Source of the DNA: SZUA-426 sp041666155
Lineage (GTDB): Bacteria; Spirochaetota; Spirochaetia; Treponematales; Breznakiellaceae
Reading direction: 5' to 3'
Length of the DNA: 15,198 nt
Assembly: GCA_041666155.1 (NCBI GenBank)
Contig: JBAYHM010000087.1
Location: 1-15,198 of the forward strand
The position numbers were made by a program, and so were the translations under genes. Numbering within the stretch: the stretch's first letter is position 1; the number at the start of each line of letters is the position of its first letter. The notes beneath the pieces are model-generated. The model did no database searches, was not told the origin of the DNA, and saw only the letters and a list, made by a program, of their open reading frames with translations. Positions 1-5,921 of the stretch are shown in pieces.

Positions 1-189
1 AGCCGAAGGAACAGCCTTTTCGGTCGGCGTGATATCGTAACCGCGCTTGCGGATGCTCTCGATCCCCGCTTCGCTGTTTTCACAGAATCTCAGCTCAATC
101 CGATCCACGTGCTTAACCAAGTTATTCGTTGTGCGGGTACCCATTTTTCCGCCGGCGCCGATGACGGTTACCTTTATCTTATTGCCCAT
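1..189 (-). CDS. NAD(P)-binding oxidoreductase, N-terminal fragment
   Basis: This is the first 63 codons of a gene that runs off the left edge. The protein begins MGNKIKVTVIGAGGKMGTRT, a beta strand followed by a GxGGxMG dinucleotide-binding turn, so a Rossmann-fold dehydrogenase is well supported. The GAGGKMG form is reminiscent of phosphogluconate-dehydrogenase-like and D-apionate oxidoisomerase-like enzymes, which act in sugar-acid catabolism, but the catalytic half is missing and the substrate cannot be named. The ATG at 189 has a strong GGAGG at 198-202. The promoter overlaps a long palindrome, so the gene is probably under substrate-responsive repression. The next gene is divergent. Confidence 0.75.
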   Translation of the reverse strand, partial: MGNKIKVTVIGAGGKMGTRTTNNLVKHVDRIELRFCENSEAGIESIRKRGYDITPTEKAVPSA

Positions 190-211
190 CGTATAAACCT
201 CCGAATAAAGC

Positions 212-248
212 TATCCTAAGTCAAACATCTGATGTTTGACTTAGGATA
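212..248. promoter_or_regulatory. Perfect palindromic operator overlapping -10 and start site
   Basis: Two 18-nt arms, TATCCTAAGTCAAACATC and GATGTTTGACTTAGGATA, are exact reverse complements around a single T at 230. The outer end of the right arm is the -10 hexamer of the minus-strand promoter, so a bound dimer would block initiation. There is no U-tract, so a terminator is less likely. The inner core (GTCAAACATCTGATGTTTGAC) has the size and symmetry of sites bound by GntR/FadR-type regulators, but the regulator family is an inference. As RNA it would also be a very stable hairpin at the 5' end of the message. Confidence 0.7.
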
Positions 249-271
249 ACAGAGCATATTTCCTATGTCAA
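243..271 (-). promoter_or_regulatory. Sigma-70-type promoter of the oxidoreductase gene
   Basis: On the minus strand TTGACA (271-266) is followed by a 17-nt spacer and TATCCT (248-243). Transcription should start near 236, inside the palindrome at 212-248, about 47 nt upstream of the ATG at 189. Confidence 0.65.
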
Positions 272-320
272 TTTTTTTCGGTTTGAATCCATTCAATGCA
301 ACAAGTACAATATATGATAC

Positions 321-349
321 TTGCCATATCGATAATATAATAGTAATAT
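321..349 (+). promoter_or_regulatory. Promoter of the FMN-binding-type protein gene
   Basis: TTGCCA (321-326), a 17-nt spacer and TAATAT (344-349) lie in an AT-rich stretch. The expected start near 356 excludes the ATG at 354 as translation start and supports the ATG at 399. Confidence 0.6.
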
Positions 350-398
350 AGTAATGTACCGGTTGATCGGCCGGATATCTTCAGGAGGAACTTCGAAC

Positions 399-1280
399 AT
401 GAAAGGAAAACTCATCGCACTCGGTATGGTTCTCGCTCTGGTTACGGGGACCGCATTCGCCCAAACAGCAACAAAATACTTCGTCGCTCATCAGGGCGGA
501 TATATCGGTGAGGCGACGGTAAGCGTCGACAAAGCCGGAAAAGTCACCGCGGCGAGCATCGTCGAATGGCAGGGACCGGGCGGCTGGGCGGAAAACAATT
601 CCCCCGACGGCAAGGCAATCGTGGACGGCGCGATCGTACGCGTACCTGATCCGATGGCTAACTTGGGCAGCTCCGACCCCGAAATCAAAGGCTACATGTT
701 CTACATTTATAACCAAGTAGAGAAAGGCCCCTCTGCCTGGTCACAGTTCACCCCCGGAAAAACCGGCTTTGTTCGCCCCGGACGTCAGTGGGAACGCGAC
801 TTTGAAGGCATGATGAGCAACCCCATCCGCTCAGAAGCCTACGCGAAAGCCGCCAAGGCCGACACCCTGGTTAACGTGAAGATTGAGGGCCTGAAGGTTA
901 CGGTCGGCAAAAAAGCTTCCGAGACCATCCACTACGGTCACATGAACAAGGCGGACAAGAACTCCGTCTACATGGCTCTCGGCGCCGACGGTATCGGTTA
1001 CCGATACAACAACAAGGCCATGCTCGATTTTTTCAAGGCCCATCCGATGGCGAACTTTGCCGCGGCGACTATGAAGAAAGCGAAAGTGACCGTTAAAGAA
1101 GACAAAAATATCGACGCGAAAGCCGACGTATCCAAGTACGTTGCCGCCGAAGATACGGTATACGTCGTAGCCGACGCGGTCACCGGCGCCACCTACTCCG
1201 ACTACCAGCACTATTCACTGGAACTCCAGGCTGCCTACAAGCTGGCTTTGGCCGACCAAGTTCTTAAAGCCAAGAAATAA
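399..1280 (+). CDS. Secreted FMN-binding-domain-type protein
   Basis: The 293-aa protein starts with a clear Sec signal peptide (residues 1-21, ending TAFA before Gln22) and has no lipobox cysteine, so it is probably periplasmic or exported. Near the C-terminus it carries DAVTGATYSD (259-268), which matches the [D]xx(S/T)GA(S/T)xS motif on which ApbE-type flavin transferases attach FMN to a threonine, here Thr265. That makes a flavoprotein in extracytoplasmic electron transfer plausible. The region before the motif, with aromatic and Lys/Ala-rich stretches, is not recognised. I chose ATG 399 because AGGAGGAA at 383-390 sits 8 nt upstream and the signal peptide starts there. It has its own promoter and terminator and so appears monocistronic. 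No ApbE gene is visible in the window. Confidence 0.7.
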   Translation: MKGKLIALGMVLALVTGTAFAQTATKYFVAHQGGYIGEATVSVDKAGKVTAASIVEWQGPGGWAENNSPDGKAIVDGAIVRVPDPMANLGSSDPEIKGYMFYIYNQVEKGPSAWSQFTPGKTGFVRPGRQWERDFEGMMSNPIRSEAYAKAAKADTLVNVKIEGLKVTVGKKASETIHYGHMNKADKNSVYMALGADGIGYRYNNKAMLDFFKAHPMANFAAATMKKAKVTVKEDKNIDAKADVSKYVAAEDTVYVVADAVTGATYSDYQHYSLELQAAYKLALADQVLKAKK

Positions 1281-1300
1281 TTTTCACTTTTTTATCCGCA

Positions 1301-1336
1301 AAGCCGGACATCCATAGCGGGCGTCCGGCTTTTTTT
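1301..1336 (+). terminator. Intrinsic terminator of the FMN-binding-type gene
   Basis: AAGCCGGAC (1301-1309) pairs with GTCCGGCTT (1323-1331) over a 13-nt loop, and a T-run (1330-1336) follows. It lies 20 nt after the stop codon. Confidence 0.9.
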
Positions 1337-1378
1337 CGCAAATTCTCAAAAATCTCTCATCAACTGGGCGCAAGTCCA

Positions 1379-1408
1379 TTGACAATGAGGCCTTCCGGTT
1401 TTTATTAT
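1379..1408 (+). promoter_or_regulatory. Promoter of the decarboxylase gene
   Basis: A consensus TTGACA (1379-1384), an 18-nt spacer and TATTAT (1403-1408) are present, giving a leader of about 35 nt before the ATG at 1449. Confidence 0.6.
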
Positions 1409-1448
1409 CCCCCTCGACAAGAAAAAATCCCTAAAACGGGAGGGCTGA

Positions 1449-2627
1449 ATGGTTAATCGTTCCGCCTTTTATTCCGACGAGCAATGGGCTCGTTTCATGG
1501 CCGCCGCGGAAGGGAAAGAGACTCCCTGCATCGTCGTCGACCTCGGTATCGTCAAGGCGAACTACCAACGCCTTTGCGAATTATTCCCCTTCGCAAAACA
1601 GTATTACGCGGTCAAGGCAAACCCGGCGCCGGAAGTAATATCCCTTCTTAAAGAGCTCGGCTCCAATTTCGACATCGCATCGCGGTGGGAACTGGACAAG
1701 GTTCTCCGTCTCGGCGTAACGCCGGATCGGCTGTCGTACGGCAACACGATCAAAAAAGCGCGCGACGTCGAGTATTTCTATGAAAAAGGCGTACGCATGT
1801 ACGCGACCGACAGCAAGTCGGACTTGCACAATATCGCTTCTCAAGCGCCCGGTTCGAAAATATATGTTCGAATCCTGGTAGAAGCGTCGCAATCCGCAGA
1901 CTGGCCCCTTTCAAGAAAGTTCGGCTGCCATCCGGATATGGCGTATAACCTCCTGGTGGAGGCGAAGCGACTCGGCCTGGATCCAGTCGGCATCTCCTTC
2001 CACGTCGGAAGCCAGCAACGCGACATCGGTCAATGGGACGAAGCCATCGCCAAGACCAACTACCTGTTCCGCGCGCTGGAAGAGGAAGAAGGCATCACCC
2101 TCAGCATGATCAACATGGGAGGCGGTTTCCCGGCGCACTACAAAACGGCGGCCAACGAGCTGCCCGTCTACGCCAAGGAAATCAACCGATACCTCCACGA
2201 GGACTTCGGCGAGGAATTGCCGGAAATCATCCTGGAACCCGGTCGTTCCATGGTCGGCGACGCAGGCATCCTTGTCAGCGAAGTCGTACTGGTATCGCGC
2301 AAGAACAACACCGCTCTGCAGCGCTGGGTCTACACCGACGTCGGCAAGTTCAACGGCCTCATCGAGACCCTGGACGAATCGATCAAATACCCGGTGGTGA
2401 CCGACCACGACATGAACCACAAACAGGGCGACGTCATCATCGCCGGCCCCACCTGCGACAGCATGGACATCATGTACGAAAAGGCGCACTACCAGCTGCC
2501 GCTCAACCTGGTTTCCGGGGACAAGCTGTACTGGTTATCGACTGGAGCGTATACCTCCAGCTACGCGTCGGTGGAGTTCAACGGGTTTCCGCCGATAAAG
2601 GCGTACTTCATAGACCCGGAAGACTAA
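1449..2627 (+). CDS. Type III PLP-dependent decarboxylase (ornithine/lysine/DAP type)
   Basis: The 392-aa protein is full length for the alanine-racemase-fold decarboxylases that make putrescine, cadaverine or lysine from ornithine, lysine or diaminopimelate. Visible motifs are YAVKANP with the PLP lysine K56, HVGSQ (185-189), the glycine-rich phosphate-binding GGG (224-226), EPGR (263-266) and GPTCDSMD with the catalytic cysteine C336. A GAYTSSYAS segment (366-374) is also seen. The GPTCDSxDIMYE form resembles bacterial ornithine/lysine decarboxylases more than classical LysA, so a polyamine role is favoured, but substrate specificity cannot be read with certainty. The start has GGGAGGG at 1438-1444. 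The gene has its own promoter and is followed by the repeat-rich region. Confidence 0.88.
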   Translation: MVNRSAFYSDEQWARFMAAAEGKETPCIVVDLGIVKANYQRLCELFPFAKQYYAVKANPAPEVISLLKELGSNFDIASRWELDKVLRLGVTPDRLSYGNTIKKARDVEYFYEKGVRMYATDSKSDLHNIASQAPGSKIYVRILVEASQSADWPLSRKFGCHPDMAYNLLVEAKRLGLDPVGISFHVGSQQRDIGQWDEAIAKTNYLFRALEEEEGITLSMINMGGGFPAHYKTAANELPVYAKEINRYLHEDFGEELPEIILEPGRSMVGDAGILVSEVVLVSRKNNTALQRWVYTDVGKFNGLIETLDESIKYPVVTDHDMNHKQGDVIIAGPTCDSMDIMYEKAHYQLPLNLVSGDKLYWLSTGAYTSSYASVEFNGFPPIKAYFIDPED

Positions 2628-2675
2628 GCGAGGGGATGCCCCCGTCAAAGGGGGATCGCGGTTTTCGGATAATTA

Positions 2676-2771
2676 CCGGGCTGCCTGGACAACTCCATTC
2701 GCTCGCTTGTCCTCGGACCAGTAGGTCCTGCGGGAAGCGCTCGCGAACGGAGTTGTCCGGCGCGCCCGGCC
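2676..2771 (-). repeat. Structured repeat, family 1, copy A
   Basis: Read on the minus strand it shows the family pattern: GGCCGGGCGCGCC, variable arm GGACAACTCCGTTCGC, conserved GAGCGCTTCCCGCA, small hairpin GGACCTACTGGTCC, conserved GAGGACAAGCGA, matching arm GCGAATGGAGTTGTCC, then GGCAGCCCGG. The 16-nt arms (2743-2758 and 2687-2702) pair except for one G-U wobble. They share no sequence with the arms of copies C and D although the loops are the same. The copy lies about 50 nt after the decarboxylase stop. Confidence 0.8.
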
Positions 2772-2820
2772 TTTTCGGAAAACGCGTTACCACCGATGGT
2801 CGCGGTTCCCCCTCGCTCGG

Positions 2821-2870
2821 GCTTCCTCACCCGGGGGCCGGTGTCTCAACGCGGTCTCGGAGAGCCCGCG
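2821..2870. repeat. Repeat family 3, copy 1
   Basis: GCTTCCTCACCCGGGGG, then about 12 divergent bases, then ACGCGGTCTCGGAGAGCCCGC. It matches the copy at 8418-8468 in both conserved blocks, with a different middle. Another hairpin (about 2876-2895, CCGATCCCG-GAA-CGGGTTCGG) follows directly. No function is recognised. The stretch from 2628 to 2988 holds no convincing gene, only copy A and this sequence. Confidence 0.55.
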
Positions 2871-3067
2871 CGAAACCGATCCCGGAACGGGTTCGGTGAT
2901 CCCTCGCTACCCCCAAGTCCGGGTTCAAAATACAGCATTAGGAAGACAAACGGGCCACTTTCGTAAAGAAACCAGCGGTTTCCATCTCGCGCCATTTACG
3001 ACAATGGCCGGAGCGCGCCCGTACAAACCGGGTGTGAGCGCTTCCCGCAGCCTACTGGCGAGGACTC

Positions 3068-3146
3068 GGCATCCATGCCGACGCAGAATCGCGAAAAGCG
3101 ATTCTGCACCTTCATACTGCCGCGGCATCCATGCCGCGGTTGCGTC
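3068..3146. repeat. Repeat family 2, copy 1, inside copy B
   Basis: A run of hairpins: GGCATCCATGCC, GCAGAATCGC-GAAAA-GCGATTCTGC followed by ACC, and CCGCGGCATCCATGCCGCGG. A second copy is at 8234-8302 with the same order: ATCCATGCCG, a CAGAATCG...CGATTCTGCACC stem, and an ACTxCCGCGGCATCC block. Confidence 0.65.
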
Positions 3147-3176
3147 CCGCGCCCAAGGATGGGCGCGTAGGAAAAA

Positions 3177-3200
3177 GTGCAGATCGTTAACGATCTGCAC
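3177..3200. repeat. 24-bp perfect palindrome inside copy B
   Basis: GTGCAGATCGTT is followed directly by AACGATCTGCAC. The end CTGCACC resembles the CTGCACC end of the family 2 stem, so this may be a further diverged hairpin of that family. Confidence 0.7.
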
Positions 3201-3245
3201 CACCATGGATGGCGAAGGCAGCTCCGGTATTTTCCGTAAATGGCG

Positions 3246-3743
3246 CTAAAACGCCCACCCGAAAGCCAACGTCACATATGGACAAAAATCTTGACCGATT
3301 ATCCAACGTGCATACTCAACTCCGCCGCCGACGTCGAACAGGAAATTACCGGCGTGTTTCCACTGATACCCCGCCGTCGCGCGGGCGTATTTGAATACCC
3401 CGTTAGCGGTTATTTGCATACCGGCCATCGCGTTCAGATATAATCCGAGCGGCGCTTTCCCGAGCGGAAACACACTCACCCCGCCGGTTAGGTCGGCCGC
3501 GACGGGTAAGGGGAACAACGTGATGACATCAAGGCTCGCGTCAAGAGATACCCAATTACAGAATCCCCACTGGAAGGTTAAAGGCAGCGTAAAGACCGGC
3601 CAGAAACCCCGAGCGCTTTCAACTACCATGCATACGCCCTGACCAGGATTCAACTTGAAAACCTTATTCGGTGTCCGCTCATCAGCGGACACATTGAAAA
3701 AGAGAGCACAACCCATGACGAAGATCGCCGCGTTTTTTTTCAT
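3246..3743 (-). CDS. Small outer-membrane beta-barrel-like protein, copy 1
   Basis: The 165-aa protein has a signal peptide (MKKNAAIFVMGCALFFNVSA, cleavage likely before Asp21) and then alternating hydrophobic/aromatic strands with a C-terminal aromatic residue (GWAF), the usual sign of an 8-strand-size outer-membrane protein. The function is unknown. It is a paralogue of the gene at 5405-5905: both carry LDAS(L/V)D, GGVS(V/L)(F/Y)PLGKAP, YLNAM and FGW near the end. The start ATG at 3743 has AAAGGAAC just upstream. The gene follows a truncated copy of the lipoprotein gene that precedes its paralogue, so the pair is a partial duplication. No promoter is evident, and the loss of its upstream partner may have left it poorly expressed. 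Confidence 0.7.
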   Translation of the reverse strand: MKKNAAIFVMGCALFFNVSADERTPNKVFKLNPGQGVCMVVESARGFWPVFTLPLTFQWGFCNWVSLDASLDVITLFPLPVAADLTGGVSVFPLGKAPLGLYLNAMAGMQITANGVFKYARATAGYQWKHAGNFLFDVGGGVEYARWIIGQDFCPYVTLAFGWAF

Positions 3744-3755
3744 TGCCTGTTCCTT

Positions 3756-3902
3756 TTAGTTCGTCGGGAAGGGAATTGTTGCCAGGACATTTCCGCTGAG
3801 CGAATCAACCACCGCGCACGCGTCTCCGCAACCCCGAAGAGGTGATTCCAGCGCAAGGCCATCTGGCCGCGCCTCAATCATTTCCCATCGGAACCGAAAC
3901 CT
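3756..3902 (-). pseudogene. 3' fragment of the operon lipoprotein gene
   Basis: About 48 codons read RFRFRWEM...GDACAVVDSLSGNVLATIPFPTN, matching the end of the protein at 5922-7016 (GDACAVVDSLTGSVLATIPFPVE). Upstream of 3902 the homology stops and, within about 35 nt, repeat copy C begins. There is no signal sequence or start of its own. The open frame continues through copy C, but that part is repeat-derived. It is a truncated duplicate and its order relative to the following small outer-membrane protein gene is conserved. Confidence 0.75.
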
Positions 3903-3934
3903 CTGCGAAATGATAACACGAACCGATACAGCCT

Positions 3935-4067
3935 CGCCATTTACGCCAATGGCCGGAGCGCGCCCGTACAAACCGTGTGTGAGCGCTTCCCGCAGCCTAC
4001 CGGCGAGGACAAGCGAACACACGGTTTGTACGAAGGCAGCTCCGGTATTTAACCGAAAAAAGCGCCG
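3935..4067 (+). repeat. Structured repeat, family 1, copy C
   Basis: Left end CGCCATTTACG (3935-3945), then GGCCGGAGCGCGCC, a 15-nt arm GTACAAACCGTGTGT (3966-3980), TGAGCGCTTCCCGCAG overlapping the arm, a GCC-TACC-GGC mini-hairpin, GAGGACAAGCGA, the perfectly matching arm ACACACGGTTTGTAC (4017-4031), then GAAGGCAGCTCCGG (4032-4045). CCGGAGC (3953-3959) closes on GCTCCGG (4039-4045), and CGCTT (3984-3988) pairs with AAGCG (4011-4015). The right terminal inverted repeat is degenerate. The element is in the same orientation as copies B and D. Confidence 0.85.
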
Positions 4068-4172
4068 CTACGATCCTGCTTTCTTCTCCATCTTGGCCCA
4101 GGTCTCGAGAGCGTCATAGTCCGCCCCGGTCCTCTCGGCTATCGGCTTATTGCATACTATTTCAACACCCAT
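4068..4172 (-). pseudogene. Relic carrying the 3' end of glnS
   Basis: A 34-codon frame (MGVEIVCNKPIAERTGADYD...) ends WAKMEKKAGS-stop, the same last ten residues as the glutaminyl-tRNA synthetase at 8682-10448. Thirty-two bases (4072-4103) are identical to 8686-8717. Further upstream only weak similarity remains (NKP..ERT against NGKPVFNRT). As with glnS, the stop lies next to a family 1 repeat. It is most simply a decayed duplicate of the glnS-end plus repeat junction. No ribosome-binding site is seen, so expression as a small protein is unlikely. Confidence 0.6.
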
Positions 4173-4208
4173 TCTGCTGATTTTAGTTATAATTCCACAG
4201 AATAGATG

Positions 4209-4237
4209 TTGAATTCCGATCCACACGGGCATATACT
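4209..4237 (+). promoter_or_regulatory. Promoter of the AAA ATPase gene, apparently leaderless
   Basis: TTGAAT (4209-4214), a 17-nt spacer and TATACT (4232-4237). The expected start near 4244 is only a few bases before the ATG at 4247, and no Shine-Dalgarno sequence is present, so the message is probably leaderless. Confidence 0.6.
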
Positions 4238-4246
4238 TACAATACT

Positions 4247-5398
4247 ATGTTTTCCCGAATCCTTGACCTTCAGAATTTGATAGACAAAAAATCGTTGTTT
4301 CTATTCGGGCCCCGCAGTACCGGCAAAACGACACTGCTGCGGCAACGATTTTCAGACAAATCGATAATCAACTTGCTGAGAAGCTCCGTTTTCATATCCC
4401 TATCCGCTCAACCGGGGCTCATCCGCGACATGGCCCACCTGATAAGCAAGAACGACCCGGCCGTCGTAATTGATGAGATCCAAAAACTTCCCGAATTGCT
4501 CGATGAGGTCCATGACCTGATCGAGACGGAAGGGATACGCTTTATCCTGACCGGCTCCAGCGCGCGAAAGCTGCGAAACAGCGGTGTGAATCTGCTTGCC
4601 GGACGAGCTTGGCAATGCGATCTTTTTCCTCTCGTTTCCGCCGAGATTCCCCAGTTCGATTTGGAACGCTATCTTCGCTTCGGAGGACTCCCGCAAGTCT
4701 ATTCCAGCGACGATCCCGAAGAAGAGCTGGATGCGTACGTCAACCTGTATTTGAAAGAGGAAATCAAAGAGGAATCGCTCGTTCAGAAAATCACCCATTT
4801 CAGCCGATTCTTGCGTATCGCGGCGTCGGCGAATACCGAGCAGATCAACTATGCCAATATCGCAAGCGATTCAGGTATTCCCGCGTCCTCGGTCCGCGCA
4901 TGGTTCGATATCCTAAGCGACACATTCATCGGTTTCACGCTGGAGCCGTGGCGTCTCTCGGCCAAACGGAAAGCCGTCGCGACAGCCAAATTCTACTTTT
5001 TCGACATCGGCGTAGCAAACTTCCTCCGCGGTACGACAAACATCGATCGAAACAGCGCCGAATTCGGCAAATCTTTCGAACACTTCATCGCCATGGAGTT
5101 GCGGGCGTGGTTATCGTATCGCCGGATACACAAAGACCTATGCTACTGGCGAACCCAATCCGGCCAAGAAGTCGACTTTCTGATAGGGAACGATGTCGCG
5201 ATCGAGGTGAAAACCGCCTTGAAAGTCAACGACAAACACCTTTCCGGCCTACGCGCGTTGCGGGAAGAAGGGATCGTTAAAAAGATGCTGCTGGTATCCT
5301 TTGACGAACTAGATAGGCAAACGGAAGACGGCTGCCTGCTGCTGCACTGGCGCAGTTTCCTCTCTTATATGTGGGATAAAAACCTGGAGTTGTTATAA
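4247..5398 (+). CDS. AAA_14/DUF4143-type ATPase
   Basis: The 383-aa protein has Walker A GPRSTGKT (21-28), Walker B VVIDEIQ (73-79) and a sensor-like LTGSS (101-105), the arrangement of the AAA_14 family. The C-terminal half matches the DUF4143 layout, including FFDIGVANFLRG (251-262) and a PD-(D/E)XK-like set: E278, D310 in GQEVDFLI, and E320-x-K322 in AIEVK. Such proteins are common as accessory genes in bacteria and archaea and their physiological role is poorly known. The start has no ribosome-binding site but a good promoter a few bases upstream. It is the only plus-strand gene in the middle region, converges on the small outer-membrane protein gene with a 6-bp gap, and sits between the two copies of a duplicated module, suggesting an insertion. 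Confidence 0.85.
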   Translation: MFSRILDLQNLIDKKSLFLFGPRSTGKTTLLRQRFSDKSIINLLRSSVFISLSAQPGLIRDMAHLISKNDPAVVIDEIQKLPELLDEVHDLIETEGIRFILTGSSARKLRNSGVNLLAGRAWQCDLFPLVSAEIPQFDLERYLRFGGLPQVYSSDDPEEELDAYVNLYLKEEIKEESLVQKITHFSRFLRIAASANTEQINYANIASDSGIPASSVRAWFDILSDTFIGFTLEPWRLSAKRKAVATAKFYFFDIGVANFLRGTTNIDRNSAEFGKSFEHFIAMELRAWLSYRRIHKDLCYWRTQSGQEVDFLIGNDVAIEVKTALKVNDKHLSGLRALREEGIVKKMLLVSFDELDRQTEDGCLLLHWRSFLSYMWDKNLELL

Positions 5399-5404
5399 AG
5401 CATC

Positions 5405-5905
5405 TCAATACACCCAGCCGAAAGAGGCCGAAAGGTACGGATTATACGACCCACTCAAATACCCGATGTACTTGATTCCAGCACCACAGTCAAATACTGC
5501 ACCGGTGTTCGTCGACCACTGTACACCCGCAGAGGCACGCCAATAGGGATAAAAGCCGTTGACCGAAACAGCAGTCCCTCCCATCGCGTTCAGGTATGGG
5601 CCGAACGGAGCTTTTCCCAACGGATACAAGCTGACGCCGCCTGAGAGCATGGCTCCTGCGGGAATGGGGAACAAAAAGGCGATATCCACGGACGCGTCAA
5701 GAGTCATCCAGGGACAAAATGACCATTGATAGGTGATCGGCAAGTAAAAGATGAACCAGGTCGACATAAACGTGAAATTGTTGGTCCCGGTCAAAACGGC
5801 TTCGCCTAGGTTTATTTTGAGGACCTGCTCTGGACGCTTCGGTTCGTCGGCGAATGAGTAGAAAATGAAGCCGCAAAGCAAACAGAAGAAAATCGTTTTT
5901 TTGAT
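5405..5905 (-). CDS. Small outer-membrane beta-barrel-like protein, copy 2, apparent AUC start
   Basis: The 166-aa product has a signal peptide ((I/M)KKTIFFCLLCGFIFYSFA, then DEP) and strand-like segments ending FGWVY. It is the paralogue of the protein at 3246-3743 and is last in the operon. The codon aligned with the paralogue's ATG is ATC (5905-5903). It has AAAAAAGGAG ending 9 nt upstream and lies directly after the stop of the preceding gene, as in the paralogue. The nearest in-frame TTG (upstream of that ribosome-binding site, MNKKGVHTIKK...) has no ribosome-binding site of its own, and the ATG further upstream lies inside the preceding gene. So the gene may use a rare AUC start, or carries a start-codon mutation or sequence error. 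Function unknown. Confidence 0.65.
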   Translation of the reverse strand: MKKTIFFCLLCGFIFYSFADEPKRPEQVLKINLGEAVLTGTNNFTFMSTWFIFYLPITYQWSFCPWMTLDASVDIAFLFPIPAGAMLSGGVSLYPLGKAPFGPYLNAMGGTAVSVNGFYPYWRASAGVQWSTNTGAVFDCGAGIKYIGYLSGSYNPYLSASFGWVY

Positions 5906-5921
5906 CGTATGAACTCCTTTT

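Larger units (their letters stand above)
2989..3246 (+). repeat. Structured repeat, family 1, copy B, with terminal inverted repeats
   Basis: Perfect 12-bp terminal inverted repeats, GCGCCATTTACG (2989-3000) and CGTAAATGGCGC (3235-3246), enclose the family pattern: GGCCGGAGCGCGCC (3006-3019), left arm GTACAAACCGGGTG, conserved TGAGCGCTTCCCGCAG, apical CCTACTGG and GAGGAC. The matching right arm is absent. In its place is about 140 bp of other hairpins, after which the conserved right flank GAAGGCAGCTCCGG returns. The right end overlaps the first base of the stop codon of the outer-membrane protein gene at 3246. Confidence 0.8.

Noticed and set aside
2639..2664. CCCCC-GTCAAA-GGGGG hairpin after the decarboxylase as terminator
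   Set aside because: The stem is short and the T-run is only four bases and separated from it, so support is weak.
2033..2899. A 288-codon plus-strand frame rich in Arg, His and Pro
   Set aside because: It overlaps the decarboxylase in another frame, has shadow-type composition, and its end is repeat sequence.
2905..2940. A tRNA-like T-loop (GGGTTCAAAA)
   Set aside because: No flanking T-stem or acceptor stem can be formed.
3756..4022. An 88-codon minus-strand frame starting MCSLVLAGRLREALTHGLYGRAPA
   Set aside because: Its first half is only the translation of repeat copy C; the same peptide appears from copy D. Only the last 48 codons are gene-derived.
3935..4067. Integron attC site
   Set aside because: No GTTRRRY/RYYYAAC boxes are present and no integrase is in the window, although the variable-stem logic is similar.
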